Assembly: GCF_000143415.4 (NCBI RefSeq)
Contig: NW_003314362.1
Span: 186,001-250,000, forward strand
Source of the DNA: Selaginella moellendorffii
Lineage: Eukaryota; Streptophyta; Lycopodiopsida; Selaginellales; Selaginellaceae
Direction of reading: 5' to 3'
Length of the DNA stretch: 64,000 bases
Shown here: in pieces, positions 14,054 to 24,592 of the stretch
Layout: each line of letters begins with the position of its first letter
Position numbering within the stretch: the stretch's first letter is position 1
The notes under the pieces: model-generated
Told to the model about the DNA's origin: nothing
Seen by the model: the letters and a program-made list of their open reading frames with translations, nothing else
The model's database searches: none
Made by a program: the position numbers and the translations under genes

Positions 14054-14999
14054 CGGGTCTCTACCTGTGGTTTCGAACCTGTGACCTTGCCAATAAATTT
14101 CTTTATTCTAGCCAACAGGTTCCCGTCCAAATTGTACATTAATAGCTCTTTAACGTGCTTTTGAATGAATGGCACGGGCGCTCATTTCTTGTTTTGTATC
14201 AATCGTGTGCAAATTCTGGGCTCGCGCAAATGTTTCCGAAGCGTTACAAGCCTCTCTCCTCGGTCATGGTTCCAGGATTTGTATTGGTGGATGGTTGCTC
14301 AAACTTTGTTTTGCGGAACAAATAAGTTTGATTTGATCCAGGCACCCTCTTGAAGAGCACCGGTGCGTTCTACCCAAGAGATTCGAGTTGCAAGGCATCT
14401 GAGTGCTGGAAGTTGGGGTAATTGTTTCTCTCTTCTTTGCAAGATGAAATCCTCGGGGAGCTTAATTCACCAATTTGATGCATGTTCCTAAAGAAAAACC
14501 ATATTCAAAACCATGAATTTAAATACTCACTCGCAAAACTCTTGTTGCATCAGTGATTCTTTTCTTTCACTGTATTCTATGTGAGAGCCTTGATCGAGAA
14601 TCAGGTGAGAGCAGAAAAAGGCAACAATTTCTCAAGTTTCAGAAGAGATTGATAGCTGGTGCCAGATAAAAGAAAAAGCATGACAAGCGAGGGGACAAGG
14701 ATCTGCGATGTTCGAAGAAGGCTCCTGGGTACGTTAAGCCACTGCGAGCGTCGTAAGGGACAAGGAGAAGGTTTAAAGCGTAACTCCGCTAGCCTAGTCA
14801 CAACCACAAGCTTAGGAGAACGCAATGCACTCGACACATCCCTCAGTGAAAATCGAAAGGTGGCGAAGATGAGAAATCAAGCTCAAGACAGTCTCTTGTG
14901 CGTTCTTGAGCAATCTAGTCAAGAGTATAAGCAAAGAGCACGACAAGAACCATACATACCACCTTAAATCACAAAAGCAATGCTTACTTTACGAGGTAT

Positions 15000-15165
15000 T
15001 GTTTGAAGGCTTGTCTTGGATTGAGCCGGACCGAATCATCCAGCCAAGCGCGGCAGACAAGCGCTGCTCGGGTGAGGAGCTTCCTTGTTGGAATGCGAGC
15101 GAAAGTGCAGAGCAGCGTATTGTTATCCAGGTCGCCAATGGTGGTAGCGTCCTCTGCTATCGCTG
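15000..15165 (-). pseudogene. F-box domain fragment in unit 0
   Basis: The minus strand reads GDLDNNTLLCTFARIP, then LTRAALVCRAWLDD, the shape of an F-box (the Skp1-binding domain of SCF ubiquitin ligases). No substrate domain follows. It is the older-looking relative of the four array copies. Confidence 0.6.
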
Positions 15166-15219
15166 TCCTTGCGCCATTTGCTATTTTGACGAAGCTTACA
15201 TGTAGTTAATGAATGGTTC

Positions 15220-15475
15220 CATCGCATTGTTCTTGACGACGAGGAGGAGACGCTGCTCCGATCGTCATAGATTCCTCGCGAATTTCGTCATGGAAATGTA
15301 TGGAAAGTGCAGGCGCGCCGCGGATGCCTTGGGTGTCTTCCACAAAATGGAAGATGGAATTGTTTTCTTCTGGAACGCATTTGCCCACAGCAGGGAAATG
15401 CCGGAAGTTCTGGTGCTCTTTCGGCAAATGCTCGTCGATCGAATTCTTGCAGCTGTCAATGGCGATGTGGCGGAG
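15220..15475 (+). pseudogene. PPR repeat fragment in unit 0
   Basis: The + strand reads NFVMEMYGKCRRAADALGVF and MEDGIVFFWNAFAH, followed by VLVLFRQML: one and a half pentatricopeptide repeats of the organelle RNA-binding PPR family, PLS type. It is a fragment without a start or the rest of the array of repeats. Confidence 0.65.
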
Positions 15476-15557
15476 ATCCATGCGCGACAAACACCGGTGA
15501 GAAACACATGGTGAGAAACACCGGGAACCTCGACTTAAGTAGGCAGAACAGGCCTGG

Positions 15558-16302
15558 TTGAAAGACTACTGCTGGAGGGTAAGTATGGACACATCAACCA
15601 CGGCTTTGGAGGAGGCGATACCCCACAGAATCGAGAGGATACAACGTGTGAAGCAAGCCGACTGGATCTTTGCCAGTACTTTCACGGCTCTGTGCTCCGG
15701 GCCATGCAAGGACGGGTCCTCCTTCCAGTTGCTCCGGTTCTCTTCTTAGATATCAGCGACATATCGAGATGACCATCGATGATTCTGTGGAAGACGACCG
15801 GTGTATAGACTGGCTAGACAGACAAGAGCTCTTTCGGTGGTGTATGTCTCGTTTGGCAGCATCGCTCATCTGAACGGCAGCTGGAACAGGTCGCTCGGGG
15901 ATTGGAAGGTTGCTCCTTCCAGTTTTTGTGGGTGATACGGAACGAGTCGGTCCAGACTGTGTCAGCTGACGTTCGAAACGCTTTCACGGAGAAAGTTATA
16001 GGCCGCAGTCTCGTGATTCCATCGGCTCCGGCTCGCGTGCTCAAACATCCTTCATTGGGAGCTTTCGTGACGCACTGCGGATGGAATTCGCAGCAAATGG
16101 TTTGGTGGACAAGTCAGAAGTTGAAAGGGTGGTGAGGGCGGTGTTGGAGGGAGACCAAGGTAGGCAGATCAGGCGAAGGATTGGCTCCTTGAGAGGCGCC
16201 GCAAGGACTGCATTGATGGCCGGGGGACTTCCACGAAAAAGTTTCGAAGAGTTTGCAGAGGCTATGAAGTCTGAGATGCGATCCAGCTTTTTTTTCTACT
16301 AG
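15558..16302 (+). pseudogene. UDP-glycosyltransferase (UGT) pseudogene, middle and C-terminus
   Basis: Family 1 plant UGTs move sugar from UDP-sugar to small molecules. Here the frames give, in order, ALEEAIPHRIERIQR and WIFASTFTAL (inter-domain region), VYVSFGSIAHLN, LEGCSFQFLWVIRNE, then the start of the PSPG box up to THCGWNS (near 16,070-16,090). The sequence then jumps to the late C-terminal region (VERVVRAVLEGD, and FEEFAEAMKSE at 16,240-16,275). Several frameshifts and the loss of the second half of the PSPG box, which holds UDP-sugar contacts, make it non-functional. The first 60 bp are shared with the array unit. Confidence 0.85.
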
Positions 16303-16369
16303 CCTGTCTACTGGCATGGCGGTATACCGCTCTGGCAGCCATGTTCCTTCGACTTAACTATACCAATCG

Positions 16370-17040
16370 TTTTGAGATCAAGTCAACAAAGGCGGACAAG
16401 TTCCTATCGGATGAGCCACCTTCTGTCACGGTACTTCTAATTTCATTTCTAAGTTCTATGGCTCTTTTCCTGATTTCTTTTCCAGGATCTTCCACCATGA
16501 GCCGCCTGATCACTTGATGAACCACCTCCTTGCTCGCCACACCGTGACAGGAGCCTCGGAAAAAGCTCGGCCCGACCTTCCAGTCGCCGACGATGATCTT
16601 ACAGTTGAGATGTTGCTCGGCGAAGCAAGGCCAGCACAGCAAAGGAACTCCACTGCACACGGCTTCTAAGGTGGAATTCCACCCAGTGTGTTCGAAAGCC
16701 TTCAACGGAAGGATGCTTGAGAACTTGAAGCTGCGGTGCGCAGGATATCACCAGTCCCTGCGACTTTGTCCTCACGACGACATCCTCAGAAGTTAGCTTC
16801 AGACTCGCCTCATCACCCACAGGAATGGCTCGATTCGAGGCCTAGAGCTAACCGCTCTATCTGGTCCGCCACCGAGTCCCGAGTCGGCCTCCTCGAGAGC
16901 GTCTAGAACGGCTAAGAGTTGGCTCGTGTTCGGCGGGCTAGCGATGTGGCTGAGCTCCAAGACGCTGGGAGGGAGTGAAAGGACGCGGACGTGAGGATTG
17001 GGGGAGCGCTGCGTCTTGCTGTGGAACTAGGAGCGTGGTG
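16370..17040 (-). pseudogene. UGT pseudogene, N-terminal scrap and C-terminal third
   Basis: Reads leftwards, tail to tail with the previous UGT remnant. About 17,000-16,850 gives LSLPPSVLELSH and LLAVLDALEEAD, like the N-terminal acceptor domain. About 16,820-16,370 gives LVISCAPQLQVLKHPSVEGF, then after a frameshift GWNSTLEAVCSGVPLLCWPC and FAEQHLNCKIIV (the PSPG box), and the tail RRLMVEDPGKEIRKRAIELR. The whole middle of the protein is missing. Confidence 0.85.
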
Positions 17041-17651
17041 GTGAGATCTAGGCCGTTTCCACGGCCTAGATCGACTTGAAAAGCATTCTACCACCTGTAC
17101 AATAAACTTGTAGTTCCCAAGTCTGTGAAAGGAGTTTACTGGATCTCTGAAAGAGATGTCCTCTCTGCACCAAACAAGATAAGCCACTCTACGTTTACTT
17201 CAGGGTAAACTTTCAATGCATTTTTCCAGGAGCGCTTGTGTATTTCGGCGCAGATATGCTTTGGCGATCAGTAGCTGCAATACCATCCCGACAGAAAGAT
17301 CGGCATTGCACCCCATCGCTCGCAGGTAAGGCCGCAAGCATCTCTGATGGCAGCAGCTGGCTATTAGGTACTCGGCCTGGACGATCTACTGCTTACTGCA
17401 AATGTCGAGGAGGCATCCGGAAGCGGCGAAATTCAGCAGCACGAGAAGGCGATTCTGTCACAGCCTTCTAGGCCTGGAATCAAGTTTGAAGAACACAAGA
17501 AGCTACGAAAAACTTGATGACAGCGCCAGAAATAAATCTTTCAAACTTTTCCGAAAGACCTACCTGATATAGGAAAGTGGAAAAGGTTCCTAAAATGGTC
17601 AGTCGCAAACATTTAAGGGTGTCAATCTCGCCTGGAAAACCCTAGGAGAGA
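17041..17651. other. Spacer before the DUF3669-like gene
   Basis: No gene recognised. A + strand open stretch of 77 codons at 17,238-17,471 has no feature I can name. The last 150 bp should contain the promoter and 5' UTR of the next gene. Confidence 0.4.
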
Positions 17652-18613
17652 ATGACGCAAGAGGCTACTGAGGTCGTGCGCTTGGGAGCAGGGAGCTTTG
17701 CCACAGTCTACGTATGGCAATCGCGCAACAACCTTGCGATTAAGTGCTTGGCGGATGTCAGTCGCATTCCCGACCTGCTCGAAGAGTTTGAGAATCACCG
17801 GAAGGTAAGCAGGGCGTGCGAGTGCGCCGGAAATCTCTTTCTGGTGCCCAAGGCCATGGAATTCTTCCCGTCTCTTGCATCACTGGGGGAGCGCCTGCGA
17901 ATGGATTCGTCGCTCCTGCCAAATATACCAGCTGCGTACACGATGCAGCGAGTCTGGCCCGTCCCACCGGCTCTTGCGGATTCCATCAGGGCCAAGTTCT
18001 TCCCCTCGCTCCACTCCGACTACTCCAAGCCCTTCATCGCACGGATCTACTTGGGTGCAAAACCCCAGCGCATGGTTTCTCGATTCTTCAACGCCAACAA
18101 CTTTCCGCTGGATGCCAATCGTTGCAAGGAGCTGGGGCTGCCGGTTGAGTCACTGGCCCAAGACATGGGTAGACTTCTCGCCAGGATCCATCATCTCGCA
18201 GGTGTCTCAGCTTTACTTTATTTTTCATTCCTGCTTTTTTACATTTCCCTTCTTTTCCAGGACTGGATGGTCGTGACATCGAGTTTGTCGTAGGTGGCGA
18301 CGAGCTGAGGAGCTTCTCCGAGCCCGGGTTTTCCTGCTTTGATTTCAACCAGTGCAAGCCTCACAACGACAATGTGGACGCACTCGTGCACAGCTTCTTT
18401 GACAATGATCCCTACTATCCTCGGCCTGGCATGGAGTTTTGGGACGATTTCAAGGACTGGTACCTGCGGGAAGCCGTGCTTGCTCCAGACAGGGCAAAGT
18501 CTGTACGTCTGGGAAGGATGTTCCTGGACATGGTTGAAGCCAAAGTGGCAGACAAGACCGCCCAAGAAGCTCCAGAAGGCAGGGGCAATGAGATGGCGCT
18601 CCTGGAGAGTTGA
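17652..18613 (+). CDS. DUF3669-like protein
   Basis: Two exons: 17,652-18,201 and 18,261-18,613 (intron 18,202-18,260, phase 1, GT-AG), 300 residues, with no frameshift in a neighbourhood of broken genes. The N-terminus LGAGSFATVYVW (11-22), followed by LAIKCL, looks like the glycine loop and Ala-x-Lys of a protein-kinase-like fold. The middle has an LLARIHHLAG stretch. The C-terminal part has FDFNQCKP (210-217) and NDPYYPRPG (232-240), the signature I know from DUF3669 proteins, annotated in fungi as zinc-finger-like and of unknown role. The FDFNQCK motif may stand where kinases hold DFG/metal residues (inference). No signal or membrane segment. Function unknown. Confidence 0.75.
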
Positions 18614-18696
18614 AAGTAGGGCGCTCTTTGTTTGAACGACGTTTTTGAAGTAACATAACATGGCTTGCTATCTGAAATTTATATTTCTTGTAGCAC

Positions 18697-18891
18697 CTAC
18701 GAGTGGAGGTCTTGGGAGGAGCGGGAGCTCGAAGTTGTGAGTGGTGTTAAAGGAGATGAGCGTCGTATTGAAGAGTGCTGTCCATTAGAGCTCTCCAGGA
18801 GTTGGAGACTGCTCGGCACAAACCTCGATAGGATGTTCTCAAGAGCAAGCTCATCGCAGAGACCGGGAATGAGATCGCTTGGAGCAGCCAT
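18697..18891 (-). pseudogene. F-box N-terminal fragment
   Basis: The minus strand starts MAAPSDLIPGLCDELALENI and continues with a leucine-rich stretch, the opening of an F-box/kelch protein. It then turns into low-complexity Ser/Thr and stops. It lies downstream of the kelch-like pseudogene in minus orientation, so it cannot be that gene's own N-terminus unless rearranged. Confidence 0.5.
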
Positions 18892-19148
18892 CGCTCATAT
18901 CGCTCCTATCCTGAAACCGAGTGTTACAAAACGGCAAGCAAACGCAGATCAAGGAAGAGCTCACAACGCACTCACAGATCGTCCGCCTTAGAGCGCGTTA
19001 TACTTTGCCGCTGCTATACTAATGTAAGTTTGTCCTCTTTTTCTTGTACTGTTTCTCATGTCTTGTTCCTTGTGATTTTCAGAGTGCTGCGGTGGAAAAA
19101 CCGAGACAAAGGATCAATCGCATCGAAGAAACAGGCACATACTCATAC

Positions 19149-20110
19149 TTAAGTCATCCGTGTGAAGCAAGTGATCGTCATGGGAAAGCCAGCAACTGGT
19201 TCCCACACCATCCTTCTGCTTTCCTTTGAAAATCTTGCAGCATTTAGTTTTCTTCGGATGAATCGACGTCGAGCCTGCGTAAAGGACGCCCCGGATAAAA
19301 AATAAAAATTGAATCTCGCTGCTTCTTCGGGCCTGTTCTCTGCAATCGCCACCCAAGTCTTTTGCACTGCCGAGTTATACCAGTGTATAGCGTTGCCATC
19401 GAGGTAACCGTAGGTGATGGCATTGCTTCCCAGCTTCACCGGAGCTTCAAAGCAATCACCACTCACTACCGTGAGCGTCGAGTTCCTGTGCTCTGTCTAC
19501 CTTGGTATCTCCTCTTACGGCTTCCACGCACGCACTCGACGCAGCATCGTAGCGCATAAGTTCCACTGTCTCCTTGTGCCACTGTAGACCATACAAGTTC
19601 TCGTCGCCAGCCGGCGAGAGCGCCACCGCAACGTTGGAAAAATTCCACTTTCCAATAGTGTTCCACGCGTCCACCTTCATACCAAATACTCTGACGTCCA
19701 GCTTGACAGGAGCATGGAGGCTGTAGGGAGATGCCCTGTTCTCCCAAGTCGAGTATATCTTGCCACTGAAAGCGATGGCGTCGAACCAGTTACTGGACTT
19801 TTGGGCCGGAATCACGTCCCACGTCCAGTTAGCACCACCGACGTCGAGCTTAAAGATGAGATCTCTCGAAGGTGACCAGCACTTGCCTGGTGCCAAAGTC
19901 CACACGAGAACCATGCCGGACCATGCAACAATCTTTGCTCGTCCCTCGCGTAGATTCTCTATCGGCGGGAGCTTCCGCCACACCTGTGACCCCTGTGACC
20001 TGTCCGAAATGAGAGCTTCGAGTACCTCGTATTCGTTTCCCAGACAGACCAAGTATCTCAGCTGCCTCGATTGGCTCGATCGCCAGCCGCCACGATCCGT
20101 GCTCTATCTC
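19149..20110 (-). pseudogene. F-box/kelch-like protein pseudogene, C-terminal part
   Basis: Long open frame 20,052-19,456 with LRYLVCLGNEYEVLEALISD, VWRKLPPIENL, WNTIGKWNFSNVAVAL, then a frameshift near 19,490 to a second open frame (19,466-19,149) with FEAPVKLGSNAITYGYLDG. Spaced Gly/Trp repeats fit a kelch-type propeller of a plant F-box protein. No F-box precedes it in place; the upstream side runs into an unrelated UGT piece at about 20,150. Role in substrate recognition is inferred from the family. Confidence 0.65.
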
Positions 20111-20149
20111 CTTTGGCAGCATAGGGGCGATGAATTTCTCGCAGCTGGA

Positions 20150-20600
20150 AGTCCTGCTCGATTGGGTGCCTTGCCCGGATCTCGTCTCGGACATGGGAGA
20201 GGAAGAACACGCAAGATTCCTTGACAGGGCGCGCGATCTAGGCCTCGTCGTTCGCTGGGCGCCGCAACTCCAGGTCCTCCGCCATGGATCAACCGCGGCG
20301 TTCCTCTCTCACTGTCCACGTTTGAGAGCATTTGCGCTGGAGTGCCGACGATCTGCCAGTCTTGCTTCGCGGAGCAAAAGGCCAACGTCAAGTACGTCGT
20401 GGAGGTGGGCGTGAAGCTCACAAAGGGTCGTCGTGGAGATTTCTCCAAAGAAATCTTCACCGCTGCGCGCCGTAAGCGCGGTGATGGGCGGTGGCGAGCA
20501 GAGCGATTCGATCCGGAAGAGAGCCGCGGATCTGCACGATGCGTGCCGGAAGGATTTCCAAGAGATGCCGAGCGCGGAATTCTCAACGGCTAAGATCGAA
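20150..20600 (+). pseudogene. UGT fragment with PSPG box
   Basis: Reads [20 protein letters not shown] and [13 protein letters not shown], then after a frameshift and loss of the GWN residues [36 protein letters not shown], and after another shift [16 protein letters not shown]. This is the C-terminal third of a family 1 UGT without the acceptor domain. Confidence 0.85.
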
Positions 20601-20672
20601 CCCAAGATATCCGACGGCTCCGTTTAAACTAAGTGAATATGCTAGGGCATTTAGGATTCTCTAGCTTGATGG

Positions 20673-21830
20673 ATGCGAAGAGCGCGTAGCGGCGAGCACA
20701 TCTACGCCCAGCTTTGCTCTCTTGCACACGGCAAGGATCCGGCAGCCAGGATTCACTCGCAGATTGTCGCCTGCGGCTATGGACGAATCTCGTCGTGCAG
20801 ATGTACGCGACGGATGCGTTCCGCCGAATCCAGCAGCCCAATGCCTTCTCTTGGGCGATCTTGGCGGCGGCATTGAGGGCCGCGAGGTTTTGTCGCGAAT
20901 GCCGCAGCACAATGTGGTGTCGGCCACGGCGATGCTCGTTGCGCTAAACGCGGTGCTCGCTGCAAATGCCCAAGCAGGGCATGGTTTTTGCTGAAAGATA
21001 TTTGCAATGGGATGCCATTGAAGAACGAAGTGTCGTGGAACGCGCTCTTGAATGCTTTCTCGTAACAAGGTCTGATCGCTTCAACCTTGGAGAAGTTCTG
21101 GAGAATGCCAATGTGGACTATTGTTTCGTGGAATACTATGATCGTGGCATTTGCCAGAGGGGGGAATTTGTATAACGCAAGGAAATCGTTTGACACCGCT
21201 CCAGAGCGTGACATGATCTCCTGGAACAGCCTCTTGGAAGCGTGCAGTAACATCGAGGATCGAGGGAAGTGTTTGATCTTTTGCCCAAGAGGAGCTCGGC
21301 ATCTTGGAGCTCTATGATCAGAGCCCAGCACTCTCACCACTCTCTTCACCGCCTGCGCCACCACCGGATCACTCGAGCAGGGAAGAATCCTCCACAAGTT
21401 CCTCAGCAATTCAATCGCTTGCGGCGATTCCCACGGGCTTTCTCTAGCAAGCGTGATGCTCCGCATGTATAGCGGGCCGAGCTCGTCCATACCGGAGCAG
21501 GATCTCGACTTGGTCGCATGGAGCTCCATGATCTGTGCGTACGCCCATCACGGACAGGGCGAGCGAGCGCTGGATCTCTTCCGGGCGATGAGCGCCGTCG
21601 GAGTGGAGCCCGACGATGTGGTATTCGTGAGCATCATCTCGGCTTGCAGCCAGAGTCAGCCGGGTGTTCTTCCGGTTGATGGCTGGAGAGTTTTCGATCG
21701 CGGCGGGGCTGGATCACTACAAGAGCATCGTCGATGCGCTGGGGCGCGCGGGAATGATCGAGCTAGCTCTCGAGCTCTTGCAAACCATGGCTCTCTTCCC
21801 GGATAGAAGCTCTGCGTTTCTAGGCGTGTG
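20673..21830 (+). pseudogene. PPR protein pseudogene (PLS type)
   Basis: Successive frames hold PPR units: ARIHSQIVACGYG, TNLVVQMYA, FRRIQQPNAFSWAILAA (20,780-20,880); TIVSWNTMIVAFARGGNLYN and APERDMISWNSLLEA (21,115-21,240); DLVAWSSMICAYAHHGQGER and VEPDDVVFVSIISACSQ (21,508-21,660); then HYKSIVDALGRAGMIELALE (21,714-21,775), the end region just before an E domain. At least four frameshifts. PPR proteins bind organellar RNA; this one is dead. Confidence 0.85.
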
Positions 21831-21839
21831 TAATGTGTC

Positions 21840-22124
21840 TCGAAGCTTTGTTAGAGGATATGCTTTTCGAGAATAATGCTTTCTGAGAGTTTTCGAGAAT
21901 ATGCTAAGATGATTATATTTATGACTAACAGGGCGTGCGATCAAGACAAAATGCGGCCAGCATCGATGTAAGTTCTCCTCGATTCTATCCCCGATCGCCT
22001 GTCCCAGATGGATCCGCAGCGAAATCTCCCCTCCACAGCTATTTCCTTGAAAGATTTCGCTCGCGCTCTTGCAGGATCGCGGCGCCGCCGCTAATTTCGT
22101 ATCTCCAGCGATGATCTGCGGGAC
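21840..22124. other. Spacer between PPR and UGT pseudogenes
   Basis: No gene seen. The right half should be the old 5' flank of the UGT piece that follows. Confidence 0.4.
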
Positions 22125-22745
22125 ATGGACGGGAATGGAGGCGGCGATCGACCGCACGCGGTGGTATTCCCGTTTCCATCGCTGGGCCACATCATCCCGA
22201 TGATGCATCTCTCCTGGCGGCTGGAATCGCTGGGATTTTTCATCACTTTCGTCAACACGGAGCACAACCATTTCCGGATCGGAGGGAGAGACGAATGCCG
22301 CTGCTGCAGGAGCACGGAGTTCACATCAACATGGTGGGGCTTCCCGACGCCAACATGCCTTCTCTCGAGACTATCAACGTGTTTGAGGCGATCATGTCCA
22401 CGGACAGGCTCCGCGGCGCTTTCGAGAGATTGATCGGCAAGCTGGTGGAGAGACAGAGCTGTCCTCCGGTTTGTATCGTCGCGGATGGATTTCTTTCGTG
22501 GACTCAAGACGTTGCTCAGGACTTTAGTCTCCAGTGGGCCGTGTTCTGAGCTTGATCTTCCGACTTGATGGAAAGAGGCCTCGCACCTTTGAAAGGTACT
22601 TTTCCTTCTTTTATCTTCTATTTTTCTTCATGCTTCGTTTTCCTTTGCAGCTGAAAACGAGCATAGCTACATTTCGTTCATAGACGGTATGATATCTTCC
22701 AGTGATCTCCCGACTTCCATCACCAGGCAGGATCAATATGATCCT
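22125..22745 (+). pseudogene. UGT pseudogene, N-terminal half
   Basis: Starts at a good ATG and reads [20 protein letters not shown], then [14 protein letters not shown], as in UGT85-like acceptor domains. A one-base loss near 22,290 moves the frame to [20 protein letters not shown] and CIVADGFLSWTQDVAQDF; a stop follows at about 22,548. An intron-like GTACTT...TTTGCAG (about 22,597-22,651) separates LMERGLAPLK from ENEHSYISFIDGM. After about 22,745 the sequence turns into array repeat. It may be the lost front half of the UGT at 15,558. Confidence 0.85.
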
Positions 22746-22967
22746 GTCCAGAGCGTCGATCTCGAGAAAATAACACCGTCACCATCTTTGGCTTGTCGTT
22801 GTAGTAATTGGAGCTTGGGGTGGCGATTGGGGCGCCGATCAGGCTGGGATGCCAGTCTCGAGCTCACACGGCAATGCCCTGGTTCCATCCGATGCAAGTG
22901 TCTGTCCAGTTCTTGGCAGAAGACGATCTCGGCGATCGCCAATGGAGCATCGTAACGCGGCGATGAT
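22746..22967 (+). repeat. Unit 0, right part of the array repeat
   Basis: Matches unit 1 at about 26,038-26,235 (from AATAACACCGTCACC to GCGATGATTAG). It ends where the first full unit begins, at a shared GATG.TAG, so this copy lacks everything equivalent to 26,236-32,365. Confidence 0.85.
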
Positions 22968-23360
22968 TAGTTGGACCTGTCCTCTATCATGACTCACAGC
23001 CATTCGAAGGTTGCCAAAACTCTTGGGCATCGGCAAACCGGTGTCCAGGGTCGTGTCCTGTCTCTGCTCCGCTCAATAGCTTGCCGCTCAGCGTTCGTGT
23101 TCTCACTCTGTGCGATCGTAACAAGGCTGCATTGCGAGTCACGCGAGGCGCAAGTTCCTCCTCCAAAACTATTATCGTTCCAAGCGAGAGACACATTCCA
23201 GGATCCCTTCTTTCTGGGCTAGATCGATCGCTTCTTTCTGGGCTAGATCGACCACTGTCTTTTTTGTCTCTCGAGCCTGCGGGAGGGAGAAACAAGGAAA
23301 TTCCAATATCACGGAGAAACTCCAACATCGCCTACACTTGAAAAAAGTGCTTTTAGGTGG

Positions 23361-23475
23361 TTCTCTGGCTGTGGATTCGAACCTGTGACCTTGCCAATAA
23401 ATCTCTTTATTCTAGCCAGATATCCGGCCAACAGGTTCCCGTCCAAATTAAACATTAATAGCCTGTTAAAGTGTT
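23361..23475 (+). repeat. Dispersed tRNA-like repeat, forward copy 1
   Basis: About 115 bp, from TCTCTGGCTGTGG to the TTAAAGTGTTT end. The core GATTCGAACCTG next to a near-palindrome recalls the B box of a tRNA gene. Used as the type copy; equivalents in units 2-4 at about 32,785, 43,395 and 54,045, and unit 0 at 14,054. Confidence 0.7.
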
Positions 23476-24165
23476 TCGCTTGTTCTTGATTTTGAGTGAA
23501 TGGCACGCGTGCTGATTTCTTGTTCCGTATCAATCACGTGGGCAAGGTCGCGCGAACGTTTCCAAGCCTCTCTTCTTGGTTCCAGGATTTTTTTTGGAGC
23601 AAAATTTGTTTCTCGGAACAAGAAAAGTTTCTGGAAAATGAGCAAGTTTGATTTGATCCAACCACCCTCTTGAAGAGCAGAGTTGAGAGGCATCTGGAAA
23701 TGTCAAGAGTGCTGGAGGTTGGGGTATTTATTTGTTTCTCTCTTCTTTGCAAGATCAAATCCTCTGGCCATGTTCAAGACCATGAAATTAAATACTCACT
23801 CCCAAGGCACATCCCTGATTTGGTGCAACTGATTAGACTCAGAACCTGAGGATTGATGCACCAGTGATTCCGTTGTTATTCACTGCAGCCTGTGAGAGCC
23901 TTGATCGAGCGTCAGGTGAGAGCAAAGAAGAAGCATGACAAGCGGTGGAATGATACAACACAATGATCTGCAAGGACCCACGTCAAGCCACTGCGAGAAA
24001 CTAGAGAGAAGAAAGGCTACGCTCTCGCTCAGCTCCACTCTTTCTTACATGAGATTGGCACAAGCGCGGCAGTCAAACGCTGCTCGAAAGTGTGGAGCAG
24101 CGTATCGTTATCCAGGTCGTCAGTAGTCCTCGGCCATTCGCTATTTTGACGAAGCATGTAGGAGG
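23361..24165 (+). repeat. Internal duplication A1 of the unit
   Basis: Related in order to block A2 (24,471-25,615): dispersed repeat, TTTGATTTGATCCA, GAAATGTCAAGAGTGCTG, GATCGAGC.TCAGGTGAGAGC, AAGCCACTGCGAG, GCGTATCGTTATCCAGGTCG. A1 is shorter and more worn. Equivalents start at about 32,785, 43,391 and 54,041. Confidence 0.8.
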
Positions 24166-24470
24166 AGCTAGTGGTGGATTCAAACTTGGACACCCCCTCT
24201 AGCTGAAATGCAATGATACTTTCGTAGACAAGGCTGCATTGCGAGTCACGCGGGCTGCAAGTTTAAGCTCCTCTCCTCGTCCAAACCTGTTGGCGTTCAA
24301 GCGAGCAATGCTGAGACGCGTTCCAGCATGACTTTAAAGCAAAAGGAAGAGTCTGGGCTAGATCGACACACTGACCATGATCATCGTGGCTGCTGCTGCT
24401 GCTCAAGCACTCCAGCGAATTCCATAAAGACCCACCGGCAAATTCTTGCGCGAGCGAAGTAAAATTTAAT

Positions 24471-24592
24471 TGGGTCTCTGGCTGTGGGTTCGAACCTGTG
24501 ACCTTGCCAATAATTGTTTTTATTCTAGCCAGATATCCGGCCAACAGGTTCCCGTCCAAATTATGCATTAATAGCTTGTTAACGTGTTTGTT
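24471..24592 (+). repeat. Dispersed tRNA-like repeat, forward copy 2
   Basis: Has GGGTTCGAACCTGTGACC and the CCGGCCAACAGGTTCCCGTC arm. Equivalents at 33,844, 44,491 and 55,141. Confidence 0.7.

Larger units (their letters stand above)
14054..15625 (+). repeat. Diverged outer copy (unit 0), left part of the array repeat
   Basis: Matches, with clear divergence, the array unit part at 24,471-25,990 (and the related 23,361 block): the tRNA-like dispersed repeat (14,054-14,160), the CTCTTGAAGAGCACCGGTGCG region (14,345), the ATCAGGTGAGAGC region (14,602), the F-box piece and the PPR piece. The match breaks off at about 15,625 within a UGT-like stretch and resumes at about 22,746. In the array these two ends are adjacent. 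Confidence 0.85.

Noticed and set aside
18697-20110. One continuous F-box/kelch gene on the minus strand
   Set aside because: The F-box start lies downstream of the kelch part in the reading direction and a frameshift separates the kelch frames, so they are listed as two fragments.
24263-24568. 101-codon minus frame repeated in every unit (NLDGNLLAGYLARIK)
   Set aside because: Starts in the tRNA-like dispersed repeat and depends on its sequence; the same peptide appears wherever that repeat lies, so it is not a gene.
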